A stretch of DNA of 64,000 bases from Elymus sibiricus (lineage: Eukaryota; Streptophyta; Magnoliopsida; Poales; Poaceae), in NCBI GenBank assembly GCA_039707655.1, contig CM077666.1:299238166-299302165 (forward strand), given 5' to 3'. The position numbers were made by a program, and so were the translations under genes. The notes beneath the pieces were generated by a model. It was not told the origin of the DNA. It saw only the letters and a program-made list of their open reading frames with translations, and made no database searches. Positions 22,440 to 33,929 of this stretch are shown piece after piece (within the stretch, counting starts at the first letter, position 1; every line of letters begins with the position of its first letter).

Positions 22440-25400
22440 TGTAACATCACAAAATTCTAAATTTTGGAATGTTATATTAATTAAATAAATAGGAATGATT
22501 GTTTGATTGATTGACTGAAAGTAAGTGAAATTTGAAACTTTTTGAAAGTTTAATGAGAGGGAATGAAATGACTTTCCCAAAACTTTGACTTCGCATTTTG
22601 ATCCTCAAGAATTCAAATTCATTTCATCACAAAACCCTAGAGAGAAGATGAAATGACTTCTTCCATTTAAAGAAAATGACAAGGGATTTGAAAATGATTT
22701 GAATTCCATTTGAAATATTTTCAAACCAGAAACTTTATGCAACTCAATGATTTTCATGAGAGAGGATAAAATGACTTATTCAAATTATATGAAATATGAG
22801 TTGGAAGTTTAAAAGAAGGATTTGAAAGTGGGTTGAAATTCAAATTCAAACCCAATTTGGAGTTATTTGGTTTTTATTCAAATTATTTTTCTCCTAAAAA
22901 TAAATACATGGAAAATAGGGTAACATGATTCCCTTCAACAGAAAAATGGAGAAAAATAAATTTGAATGCATTTTTGTATTTTTAAAATAATTTTATTTGC
23001 ATTTTAAATGCACTAGTTGCACTGTTTGAATTATTAGATTTTGTGTGAAATTTATTTGAACTTCAAAAATAGTTCATCTTGTATAAAATGTTTTTATGAA
23101 ATTTTTTATATATAATATGACTATATGTCATTTTAACTTTATTTTGTTTAGTTTTATTTTGTTGTTGTCTATTTTATTAAAAAAACGGCCGAAGCCAGAC
23201 GCCCCAGGCGCTAGCCGCCGGCCCAGCTAGCCAAATAGGCCCACGACCTCTCTCTCCCTCCCGAAAACCCTTCCCACCGGTCACCCGATCCCCTCCCGCT
23301 CGCTCTCTCCCGCTGACCGCTGGGCCCCGCCCCTTTCTTCTTCTTCCCCATCACATGGACAGAGGCCACAGCTCGCACGCCTCACCGGCCGATTTTCTCG
23401 CGAAGATCGCCTCGCCCGTAGCCCCTTGCCCACGCAAGACCCCCTATAAATACCGCAGTTTTTCCCCTCGTCCAATATTCGGAAAAATCTAGATCTCCCG
23501 TGCCCTAGAGCTCCGTCCCGATCTCGCCGGATTTCGCCGCCGCAGGAGCACCTCCGCCGCTCGATTCCGCCGCCGCCGAAGGTTCCCGAGCACACTGGCC
23601 CTCTGTTTCTTTATCCCTCTCTACTCCGCACCTACCTGAGTCCTTCTCCTTCGCAGACGCGCACGGGAACAACTCCCCGACGCCTTCCGCATCTCGCCGG
23701 CGCAGCCCGCACTCCAGCCGCTGTCCGCTGTCACCAGAGGACGCTCCCGATGATGCAAACGCCACCATCGCCTTCTCCGAGACGCGACGGACCTCATCGT
23801 GTTCCTCCCCGACCCCGAAGACCCCGAGGGACGCCACCCGGATCGAGCAGAGCCGCCCCGCCGCCGTCTTCCCCGACTCCGACGCCGTTGACCGCCCACT
23901 GTAAGCCACCATCATCCCCGCCGTTCGATCTTGAGTGTACGGTGTAGATTAGATTGGTTCAGTTTTTATTTATTTTCGAACCGGTACGCTCTAGTATTCG
24001 GCCGCTCATCGCATAAGCTAAGCAACGAACACCCCGTAGCCGTCCGATCTAGATCTGACCGTCAGTGTAGATTTGTTTTATTCTTATTTTTATTTTTCGA
24101 GTCGTTTTCGCTAGTTGCCAGCCGTCCGCTAGTTCATCCCGCAGTGCACACCCCGTCACCCAACCGCGCGCTGCCACGTGGCCACTAGCCGACCCATAGA
24201 GTTTTAGTTTTTTTTTTCTGTTCTGTTTTATTTTTAGATTAGTTTCTGTTTTAGATTTGCTATATCTTCTAGGTTTTAAATCCTTTTTGAGTGATTCTTT
24301 TTGCATTAAATTAAGATTTTCATCTAGTTTCTGTAGATGTCAAGTTTGGCCATGTTTGAATAGTTTAAATTTGAATTTGCATGAATTTGCTTCAAGCACT
24401 GTTTTGTGAATAACTTGAGTTTAAAAACAGATTTTGACTTGATTCTTTTTGCTCATGGTCACTTGTGGTTTTGTTTAGCAGTAGGTTTGATTTGGGAAAA
24501 TTTAGAAAATTTTAAATTAGGTTTTTAGGCAAAACAGTACTGTTTCATTTATAGTTTTGTTTTAACCTTTTCTTTGTTGTTTTAATAGTTTTAAGTTATT
24601 TTATTTTGTCACTTTTGACAAGTTTTACTATGTTTCTGTTAGTTAACAGTCGCCACTTTTATTTGTTAATTAAAATAAATTTTTATATTTTGTTTTGTAG
24701 TAAAACTTGTAGAGGTTATGCATAGGGTTTTATAAAAGCTTTTTATTTGTTTCTTTTTTACAAATAAATTTTATGAAAAATACTTTTTGTTAACTTAGTT
24801 ATTTTATATTTTCTTTTATGTTAATTAGTTTAGAGCTTTAATTTGCTGTTAAGTTTTATGTAGGACAAAATTATTTTTATTGTTTGTAGTAAAGTCTTAG
24901 ACTTTTCCTTAGTTTTTCTCGTAGTTTTCCTTGAAGTTTCTGTGGATTTTATTTGGGTTTTATAATTTGTTTTTTTGTTGTTTTAACTTTTTATTGATAA
25001 TTATGATTGCTAGAAATTGCTTGCTAGAATTGTTTGCTTATGTGAATGCACTGTTTGACTATATAGATGTCTCGGAGAGACGAATAGTTCTATCAAGTTT
25101 CCGAGAGCGTTAATATCTTCATCAACTTACCAGGCAAGTTCACTTTGACCATTTTTACATACCTATGCTTTTATTGCATTTCGTGTCACCTTTTCATCTT
25201 TCCTCCAGTAGTGATATTAAATCTTGTAGTTGAGTAGAATGCATGAGGTAGGAACCCATCTCCCTGTTACCAAGCTGGGACGTTGTTTAGTTTTAATGCT
25301 ACTCTAAAGTAGACGGGGTTTGGTATGAGTGCCCGAGAGTGGTGTGAGAAGGAGGACTCTACGACAATGACGACAACTTCATGATGGCATCTGCAAGGAC

Positions 25401-26427
25401 TGCATCTTCAAGGCCTCAAGATTTTCGAGACAAGATTTTAATACACACTATTGGGTGAAGGATGGATTTGATGGGCACCCTGGAGCAACCAGTGGATGGC
25501 CGGGATGCATGGAGAAGCGCCATGACATCTTGCGGAAAGCTTCACCCAGACTCAAAGAGACGGAAGAATACTTCATGCCCGGAAGCTTACCTGTGCAACC
25601 GCAAGTCATTATGGGCTCTGGCTTGGTTGACCTTAGTTGTGACTCTGGCTGGGACGGTGCTAGCAGATGTAGAACTACGGTAGGATTGGATGAGCACCGG
25701 ACAGTGGTCAGAGGAACTCTTCGGAAGACCATGTTTCGGTCGTCTTGTTCTCAAACACCCTGAAGTGCGAGAACGTAAAAAGAGGGATCGAATCTTGTGG
25801 GTAAAGTGCACAACACTTTGCAGAGTTAAAACGTAATCGATTAGCCGTGTCCCCGGTTACGGACAATTTGAGCCTCTGGACTTGGATCTATCTCTGAACT
25901 CTCAACACCGGACTGATAACTAATTGTGGGCAACATATGATACTTATGGGGAGACATCGGTTGGCGGAACCATGTCATAGTAGATAACTCTGTAGGGAAG
26001 ACTCCTGATTTATTCCTTTGTTGTAGGGAAAATAAATCCAGCTTTTATGCAAAAACTCAGACACAGAGCCACAAAGCCATAATTGCATATAGTATAGTTT
26101 TATCATCTGCTTTCTTATAGTGATCTTGCCGGTACATTCAATGTACTGACCTACACGGCTGCAACGTATTATGTTGCAGGATTTTCTACGACGAGTGAGT
26201 TTCGTTGTAGGGTTACGGTCTACACTCAACCTGCCAATGGCGTTGATGGGACTCCACACCCGATTGACTGTTTCCGCTGAGACTTATGAGGTATATATCA
26301 GTTTTACGTTATTTATACATGTGATTGCACTTTGATATATACATTGATGTACTGTGTGTGCCAGCATACCGATCCAGGGATGGCACAGATACACAGAGGC
26401 TTGACCGTTTGAGGTCGGGTCGCTACA
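22440..26427 (+). repeat. 3' LTR of element B
   Basis: Same length as its partner, with only scattered differences. The TATA box is at 23445-23452. It ends at the ATAGC duplication. Confidence 0.93.
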
Positions 26428-26432
26428 ATAGC

Positions 26433-28806
26433 ATACAGGGGGTAATGTTTGATTATAATTATACAATAATGTTACAGCAGGGCATGATTTGATTTGATGT
26501 TATATGTACTAACCCCTCTAATAAAAAGTTCGGTTAAGTTTTGTGTGGATGAAGTGTTCGAAGAACGAGGAGGTATCGATATGAGGAGAATAAGGAGAGG
26601 CAAGAGCTCAAGCTTGGGGATTGCCCAAGGCACCCCAAGTAAATATTCAAGGAGACTCAAGTGTCTAAGCTTGGGGATGCCCTGGAAGGCATCCCATCTT
26701 TCTTCGACAATTATTGGTATGTCTCGGTTTTTGTTTTGTTCACATGATATGCGTAAATTCTTGGAGTGTCATGTGCTTTTTCTTTTTCTTTTAATAATAC
26801 ACCATGCTGGTATGAGATAGTCCTTGGTTGATTTATAGAATGCTTCATGCACTTCACTTATATCTTTTGAGTGTGGCTTTATAGAATGCTTCATGTGCTT
26901 CACTTATATGTTTTGAAGTTTGGATGCCTGTTTCTCTACATAGGAAAACCGTTATTTGTAGAATGCTCTTTTGCTTCACTTATATTTATTAGAGTGTGGT
27001 CTTTTGTAGAAAGAATTAAACTCTCATGCTTCACTTATATCTATTTAGAGAGTTAACAGGAATTGGTCATTCACATGGTTAGTCATAAAATCCTACATAA
27101 AACTTGTAGATCACTGAATATGATATGTTTGATTCCTTGCAATAGTTTTGTGATATTAAGATGGTAATATGTGGGAGGTACTAGTGAATAATTGTGGTTT
27201 AGTAAGAATATTGATGTTAAGGTTTGTGATTCCCGAAGCATGCACGTATGGTCTGTCGTTATGCTAAGAAGTTGGAGCATGATTTATTATTGATTGTCTA
27301 CCTTATGAGTGGTGGTCGGGGACGAGCGATGGTCTTTTCCTACCAATCTATCCCCCTAGGGGCATGCGTAGTAGTACTTTGCTTCGAGGGCTAATAAACT
27401 TTCGCAATAAGTATGTGAGTTCTTTATGACTAATGTGAGTTCATGGATTATACGCACTCTCACCCTTCCGCAATTTGCTAGCCTCTTCGGTACCGTGCAT
27501 TGCCCTTTCTCACCTCGAGAGTCGGTGCATCCAAACCCCGTGATATGATACGCTCTATCACACATAAGCCTCCTTATATCTTCCTCGAAACAGCCACCAT
27601 ACCTACCTATTATGGCATTTCCATAGCCATTCCGAGATATATTGCCATGCAACTTCCATCATCATCATATACATGACTTGAGCATTCATTGTCATATTGC
27701 TTTGCATGATCGTAAGATAGCTAGCATGATATTTTCATGGCTTGTCCGTTTTTTGATATCTTTGCTACGCTAGATCATTGCACATCCTGGTACACTGCCA
27801 GAGGCATTCATATAGAGTCATATTGTTCTAGTATCGAGTTGAAATATTGAGTTGTAAGTAAATAAAAGTGTGATGATCATCATTATTAGAGCATTGTCCC
27901 AGTGAGAAAAGAATGGTGGAGACTAATGAGTCCTCGAAAAAGTGGGGATGAGGTCCATGAGACTGTTCTAAAAAAAGAGGCCAAAAAAAGAGCCCACAAA
28001 AAAAGAGAAAAAAAAATGAAATGAGAGAAAAAGAGAGAAGGGGCAATGTTACTATCCTTTTTCCACACTTGTGTTTCAGAGCAGCACCATGTTCTTCATA
28101 TAAAGAGTCTACAGAGTTGTCACTTTCATATACTAGTGGGAAATTTTCATTATAGAACTTGGCTTGTATATTCCGATGATGGGCTTCCTCAAATGCCCGA
28201 GGTCATCATGAGCAAGCAAGTTGGATGCACACCCACTTAGTTTCTGTTGAGCTTTCATACACTTATAGCTCTTAGTGCATCTGTTGCATGGCAATCCCTA
28301 CTCCTCGCATTGATATCGATCGATGGGCATCTCCATAGCCCGTTGATCTGCCGAGTTGATGTGAGACTATCTTCTTTTTTTGACTTCCCATTATTAATCT
28401 CTATCATCATTCTATTCCACCCATAGTGCTATATCCATGGCTTGCGCTCATGTATTGCGTGGGGGTTGAAAAAGCTGAAGCGCGTTAAAAAGTATGAACC
28501 AATTGCTCGGCTTGTCATCGGGGTAGTGCATGATAAATACTTTATGTTAAGAAGATGGAGCATGATAGGATTATATGATTTTGTAGGAATAACTTTCTTT
28601 AGCATTTTTATTTTGAAAGGCATGATTGTTTGTTGGTATGCCTAAGTATTGATGTATTTATATCAAATTATAGACTATTGCTTTGAATCACTCGTGTCTT
28701 AATATTCATGCCATGATTAGATTACATGATCAAGATTATGCTAGGTAGCATTCCACATCAAAAATTATCTTTTTATCATTTGTCTACTCGAGGACGAGTA
28801 GGAATT
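26433..28806. other. Internal 3' part of the 29-kb element, non-coding
   Basis: 2.4 kb with no credible frame. It contains two copies of the polypurine-tract motif (26609-26625 and 26667-26682). Three near-repeats of a TGCTTCA(C/T)TTATAT phrase lie around 26840-27050, and an A/G-rich tract around 27970-28045 is dominated by AAAAAAGAG units. Confidence 0.6.
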
Positions 28807-28820
28807 AAGCTTGGGGATGC
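28807..28820 (+). other. Polypurine tract of the 29-kb element
   Basis: AAGCTTGGGGATGC directly abuts the 3' LTR start at 28821, the position expected for the plus-strand primer. Near copies of this motif also occur inside the element at 26609-26625 and 26667-26682. Confidence 0.7.
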
Positions 28821-30347
28821 TGATACGTCTCCGTCGTATCTATAATTTTTGATTGTTTCATGCCATTATCCTACAATTTCCACATACTTTTGGCAACATT
28901 TTATATTATTTTTGGGACTAACATATTGATCCAGTGCCCAGTGCCAGTTCCTGTTTTCTGCTTGTTTTTTGTTTCGCAGAAAATCCATATCAATTGAAGT
29001 CCAAACGCGATAAAATTTTACGGAGAATTATTTTGGAATATATGTGATTTTTGGGAGGTGGAATCAACGCAAATGGAGGCCCACAGCCTTCACAAGGCAT
29101 CTTGGCGTGACCCCCCCCCCCCTAGCCGCGTGGTGTTGCCTTGTGGGCACACCGTAAGTCGGTTGGGGCTCTTCTTCGGCCGCAAGGAAGCTTATATCGA
29201 GAAAAAAATCGTGTTAAAATTTCAGCGCAATTGGAGTTACGGATCTCCAGATATTTAAGAAACGGTGAAAGGCCAGAAAAGAGGGACGCGAAACAGAAGA
29301 GAAACGGAGAGAGAGAGATCCAAGGAGCCCCTCCGGGAGCCATGGCAGCCATGGACCAGAGGGGGAACTCTCCTCCCATCTAGGGGGGAGGCCAAAGAAG
29401 AAGAAGAAGGAGGGGGGCTCTCTCCCCCTCTCTCCCGGTGGCGCCGGAACGCCGCCGGGGTAATCATCGTGACGGCGATCTACACCAACAACTTCGCCGC
29501 CGTCAACACCAACTCTCTCCCCCCCTATGCAGCGGTGTAACACCTCTTCTCCCCGCCGTAATATCTACTTAAACATGGTGTTTAACACTATATATTATTA
29601 TCCAATGATATGTGGCAATCCTATGATGTTTGAGTAGATTCGTTTTGTCCTATGGGTTGATTGATGATCGTGATTGGTTTGAGTTGTATGTTTTATTTTG
29701 GTGTTGTCCTATGGTGCCCTCCGTGTCACGCAAGCATGAGGGATTCCCGTTGTAGGGTTTGCAATACGTTCATAATTCTCTTATAGTGGACGACTAGAGT
29801 GACAGAAGCTTACACCCGAGTAAGGGGGTTGTTGCGTATGGGAGTAAAGAGGACTTGTTACTTAATGCTATGGTTGGTTTTACCTTAATGATCTTTGGTA
29901 GTTGTGGATGCTTGCTAGAGTTCCAATCATAAGTGCATATGATCCAAGTACGGAAAGTATGTTAGCTCATGCCTCTCCCTCATATAAAATTGCAATAATG
30001 ATTACCGGTCTAGTTATCGATTGCCTAGGGACAAATCTTTCTCTTGTGTTACAAAAAGCTTTCTACTAAACAACTAATTTTTATTATCTTGCAAATTGCT
30101 CATAGTTTTATTCTTGCTAAGTACTCCTAGTTTTTTTTCGTGCGAAGTAGTTCTAGCATTACACCTACAAAGTACTTCTAGTTTCATACTTGTTCTAGGT
30201 AAAGCAAACGTTAAGTGTGCGTAGAGTTGTATCGGTGGTCGATAGAACTTGAAGGGAATATTGATTCTACCTTTATCTCCTCATTGGTTCGACACTCTTA
30301 TTTATCGAGAAAGGCTACAACTGATCCCCTATACTTGTGGGTTATCA
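28821..30347 (+). repeat. 3' LTR of the 29-kb element
   Basis: Uninterrupted partner of the split left LTR, starting TGATACGTCTCCGTCG right after the polypurine tract and ending GTTATCA before the GAATA duplication. It differs from the left LTR by scattered substitutions and small indels, for example a longer C run near 29111-29122 and a shorter leader near 29325. That divergence is visibly greater than between the two LTRs of element B, as expected for the older host of a nest. Confidence 0.9.
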
Positions 30348-30718
30348 GAATATTTGGGAATTTATAGCGCTGGAATTAGGTCAAGAGGTGCCATGAGGGG
30401 CCCACAAGCCTGGGGGCGCGCCCTCCAGGCTTGTCGCCTCCTCGTGGCTCTTCTGGTCTTCTCCCAAAGCTTCGTGGGTCTCTTCTGGTCCAGAAAAAAT
30501 TAATCCAAAGTTTTTTTTTCTCGTTTGGACATTTTTTGATAATGATTTTCTTAAAAGGCAAAAACAAGCAGAAAACAGCAACTGGCACTGGGCACTGGGT
30601 TAATAGGTTAGTCCCAAAAAATGATATATAATGGCATATAATTGCATATTAAACATCCAAGATTGATACTATAATAGCATGGAACAATCAAAATTATAGA
30701 TACGTTGGAGACGTATCA
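30348..30718 (-). mobile_element. LTR of family X, proximal part
   Basis: The minus-strand sequence starts TGATACGTCTCCAACG at 30718 and runs down to 30348, where the interrupting element begins. The GAATA at 30348-30352 is one half of that element's target duplication. A TATA-like box (TATAAAT on the minus strand, 30360-30366) lies 38 bp from an inverted repeat at 30404-30434. The sequence right of 30718 reads as a purine-rich AGGTGGGGGA on the minus strand. This could be a polypurine tract, which would make this a 3' LTR, but no internal domain is recognisable there. Confidence 0.8.
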
Positions 30719-30960
30719 TCCCCCACCTGGGCGGACAGAGAAGCCAAAGGCCGGCGCTCCGCTCCATGCTGCACACAGCTCTCGTCAGCTAGCACGGACG
30801 CCCCCCGTGGTAAAAAAAAAACCACGCTGCAAAGGGTCCTCATCCTCTCCACCTTTGTCAGTCACACTTTTGTCACTCACCAAATCATCCAAAGTAAAGT
30901 AGCTTGTCGCTGCCTCAACCACTGCCATGCGAGTGGACACACAGCTCTGGACCCCCCACA

Positions 30961-31460
30961 TCATGCACCGAATCCGTATGCACCAGCGCTACCTGGCGCC
31001 GACGCCGTCGAGGACATCGACGAAGCAGGGCCGCTCGAATCCGGGCGATCCTGGCCCTGGCCAGCATTGCGACCACCCGCCGCGCCTAGTTCGTGGCCAC
31101 CGTACGCATCATCCGAGGCCGGCGAGGCAGGAGGCGGCGGCTCATCGGCCTCATCATCAGAATCCACAATCAGCTCAGGCTAAGCAAGACGAACAATGGA
31201 AACAGGATACCAGATTGCCTTGAGACTTGCAGAACCCCATCCATGGCGGCGCCCATGGCGGCGATGCCGCGGCTCCTCAATGAACAGCCTCTTGTTGCTC
31301 GGGATGCGACTCGGATCATCTTTGTGTATCCACACTCAAAATCCCGATATGTCGAAACGTCGTGAAGTGCGCTCATCCACCTGCACCACGTAGCCCAGCC
31401 CACGGAGGAGCGTGTCGGCGGTTCTCTTCACCCAGGCATGCGCCGGAACCCCTACCAGTG
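30961..31460 (-). pseudogene. Fragment of a DUF4283-like plant gene
   Basis: Minus-strand reading includes GVPAHAW, then VDERTSRRFDISGF, an in-frame TGA at 31336-31338, VWIHKDDPSRIP, and after a second stop an acidic, Pro-rich tail (DSDDEADEPPPPASPASDD). The VPAHAW ... VD..T.RR.D ... VW.H..DP..IP pattern is that of the large plant DUF4283 family often found in transposons. The upstream part is lost at about 31453, where a repeat containing GCCCGTGCATTGCAACGGG begins. It is non-functional. Confidence 0.5.
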
Positions 31461-31715
31461 CAAATATGCCCGTGCATTGCAACGGGAAAAACAAATCTTT
31501 GCATGCTACAAATGACATATCCGTATTTTCACACCAAATATATGGCCTCAGCTTCGTTGAGTGGGCGGCTAATGCTACTTGGGATGTGATCATTCATGAC
31601 AATTCATGCCTGTTTATTGCCTCAACTTTGGGGTAATGTGGACCTTTGCTCTGATGATGATGTAACTGCAAAAGCCATTCCCTTGCTTGGAGGGTCTTCA
31701 CCTTCCCACCATAAC

Positions 31716-31997
31716 CATCAATGAATGTGATTGCGTGACCATCCTTCATGCTTTGGAAGATACCAACCAATATAAGCGCTCGGTGGGGTTTGGCACGACT
31801 TCATGCAACTGAGAAATATGGCTCCAATGGTGAAGGTTTCCAAGATTGGCTGACAGGAAAATTAAGTGGCCTTCATCCAAGATGGATAAAACTTGTTTTT
31901 ACATAAGTAGTAGCTATAAGTATGAGACTTATGTAATGGATCCGGCTCTGTCTCCTAGTTGTAAAAGTAATATGCTAAGTGTGTTGAAACTTTATGT
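31716..31997 (+). repeat. Duplicated segment, copy 1
   Basis: Shares a run of phrases with 33412-33702: CTTTGGAAG-TACCAACCA, ACTTCATGCAACTGAGAAA, GGCTCCAATGGTGA, CCAAGATGGATAAAACTT and TAATATGCTAAGTGTGT. This copy is the more degraded one. It may be the end of a LINE ORF1 or an inter-ORF region, because a LINE ORF2 start follows at 32054. Confidence 0.65.
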
Positions 31998-32053
31998 GAA
32001 GTTGCCCTGTTATTAGTTATACTGAATAATTTTGTGAAATGGATAGACTATGA

Positions 32054-32116
32054 AAATTCTTAAATTGGAATATTAAAGGTATTAATGACAAGTCAAAATG
32101 GATGGCTCTATCCAAT
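32054..32116 (+). pseudogene. LINE ORF2 start (endonuclease) fragment
   Basis: Reads KFLNWNIKGINDKSKWMALSN-like in one frame, in segments matching the conserved beginning of plant LINE ORF2 (NWN.(K/R)G.ND). It is cut after about 21 codons, and the Harbinger element begins shortly after. Confidence 0.5.
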
Positions 32117-32183
32117 GGTGGAGCTTGACTGAGATGGCAGGGGCAAAAAGGCAAAGTATGATTGTTTTAGGGGGGGAGGCTAA

Positions 32184-33193
32184 GGGCATCTCAAAAGCGG
32201 ACCCTCAAACCACCCATATTCGTCTGAACCGCGCAGTCCGGACATGTTTTGCCATCCAACGCGGACCTGTATCAGTCCGCTCTGCGGTCAGGACGTCCTA
32301 TTTTCTGCAAATTGGAAGCAAACGAGGGAGAGGGGGGCTTTGCGGGAGTCCGGACCGCCGCCACGTAGGACTCCGACAGCCCCGGCCCGCTCAAATCCTC
32401 CCTCCCAGTCCCATTCTCTTCCACTCCACCCTTGCCCCCCCTTGCTTTGCATCCGTACCCTCCTATGCCGCCGCCGCCGTTGTACCTCTCCGGTTGTCGC
32501 CCAGGCATTGTCGGACGTCCTCAACCCCCCCCCCCACACGCCCGCTCGCGTTGTACAATGGCACCGTCCACCCAGGATCCGTCCACATCCAGGTACCCTC
32601 CACCCCTGTCTACGTTATCCATGGTGGACACCATGCCCGACAGGTGTTCGGTCAAATGTCATTGAGCTTATTTTCGAACTTCGTGTCATTTTTTAGAGTA
32701 AGAAGGATGGCGTGGTACTCGGTGAAGGAGGATGAATTGTTGTGCGATGCGTGGTTGGCCGTATCTGCGGACTTCGTAGGCGGGAGCAGAGGGGGGGGGT
32801 CTTTTGGCAGCGCGCTGCCGTGATGTACCACAGGTCAGAGGGCAAACCATTCACACACATACATTGTTGGATGGAGCTCAAGGGGCAATATGTGTGGGTT
32901 AACATGATCCATCCATGAAAAACTTGTTGAATATCTGGTTAATCATGTTGAATTTGAATTGTTGTTGTACTATACATATTTGCATGCTATTTATGGATGA
33001 TTTGTGCTATTTTCTATTCAAACTTTGATGAATTCCGTCATGTTTGATGAAAATCATTTGGTTAGTTGAAATACGGTTTGAAATGGATGCACCTATAGTT
33101 GGATGGTCGGCTCCCGCATCTGTGTCCGCGGACTTACCCCCTGTCCACGGACGGATGCGGTGTCAGATTTGGGGGTCAGCGTTGGAGATGCCC
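32184..33193 (+). mobile_element. PIF/Harbinger-type non-autonomous DNA transposon
   Basis: The 1010-bp element is bounded by TAA duplications (32181-32183 and 33194-33196). Its inverted ends are GGGCATCTC.AA.GC.GACC on the left and the reverse complement ending GGAGATGCCC on the right. TAA duplications and GGGCATCTCC ends are typical of this superfamily. Internally it keeps part of the DNA-binding ORF1 but no transposase. Confidence 0.85.
32707..32919 (+). pseudogene. Harbinger ORF1 (Myb/SANT-like) relic
   Basis: From ATG at 32707 it reads MAWYSVKEDELLCDAWLAVS, the trihelix/Myb-like start of the second Harbinger protein, which helps the transposase bind DNA. After a G-run near 32791-32798 the frame shifts. 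A later frame continues with a RSEGKPFTH... segment to about 32919. Only the first part of the domain remains. Confidence 0.65.
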
Positions 33194-33411
33194 TAATGAG
33201 AATATTTTCTTCCAACCATATCCTCCAAAAAAATTTCCTTCAGTGATTTGTCCTGGGCTGGGGGGCCACAACACCCTCAGCTATACACATAGCTCCACCC
33301 CTGGCTCTGTCCAAAAAAGTTGACGAATATGGATGTTCAATACTGTGCATATGCTTGCAAGAGACTGGAAGAAAAACTGAAGAACCTAGATGTTCAATAC
33401 TACACCGGTCA

Positions 33412-33702
33412 TCATTAAATGTGCTTGCGCGACTATCATCCACACTTTGGAAGGTACCAACCAGTATGAGTGTATGTTCAATGGAGTTTGGCACAACTTC
33501 ATGCAACTGAGAAAATTGGCTCCAATGGTGAGGGTTTCCAAGGTTGGACGGCAAGACAATCAAGTGGTCTTGATCCAAGATGGATAAAACTTATGCAGTA
33601 CTATAAATATCAGCTTATGAAATGGATCTGCACCGGTTTGCTGGTTGGAAGAGTTATATGGCTAGACCTTGTACGAGTAATATGCTAAGTGTGTCGAACA
33701 AT
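33412..33702 (+). repeat. Duplicated segment, copy 2
   Basis: Better preserved copy of 31716-31997, in direct orientation about 1.7 kb away. It contains an open stretch reading YECMFNGVWHNFMQLRKLAP and ending QVVLIQDG before a TAA. I do not recognise the family. Confidence 0.65.
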
Positions 33703-33929
33703 TTCTATGGAATAGGCGCGGTGCACACCACTGATGACCCACAAGTACAGGGGATCAATCGTAGTCCTTTCGATAAGTAAGAGTGTCGAACCCAACGAGG
33801 AGCAGAAGGAAATGACAAGCGGTTTTCAGCAAGGTATTCTCTGCAAGTACTGAAAGTAGCGATAACAGATAGTTTCGTAGGAAGGTAATTCGTACCAAGT
33901 AACAAATAGTAACGGTAACAAAGGTGCAG

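Larger units (their letters stand above)
14855..26427 (+). mobile_element. Element B: complete non-autonomous gypsy element with long LTRs
   Basis: It starts TGTAACATCCC and ends GGTCGCTACA, with a perfect ATAGC duplication (14850-14854 and 26428-26432). Both LTRs are 3988 bp (14855-18842 and 22440-26427) and differ by few substitutions and balancing indels, so it is probably the youngest or among the youngest insertions here. The 3597-bp internal region holds a primer-binding site, a gag with six zinc knuckles and a second short frame, but no pol. It sits in the internal region of the 29-kb element. Confidence 0.95.
1187..30347 (+). mobile_element. Complete non-autonomous gypsy-like LTR element hosting two further insertions
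   Basis: The element starts TGATACGTCTCCGTCG and ends GGGTTATCA, flanked by the 5-bp duplication GAATA (1182-1186 and 30348-30352). The LTRs are about 1.53 kb: 1187-2035 joined to 12091-12775, and 28821-30347. A primer-binding site follows the left LTR and a polypurine tract precedes the right LTR, so it reads on the plus strand. With elements A (2036-12085) and B (14855-26427) removed it is about 7.5 kb. It has one long broken frame of unknown type and no protease, RT, RNase H or integrase. From memory the LTR resembles the Triticeae Sabrina group; I could not verify this. Confidence 0.93.

Noticed and set aside
27970..28045. Purine tract as a possible microsatellite or origin
   Set aside because: Irregular A/G mixture without a clear unit; noted only as low-complexity sequence inside the 29-kb element.
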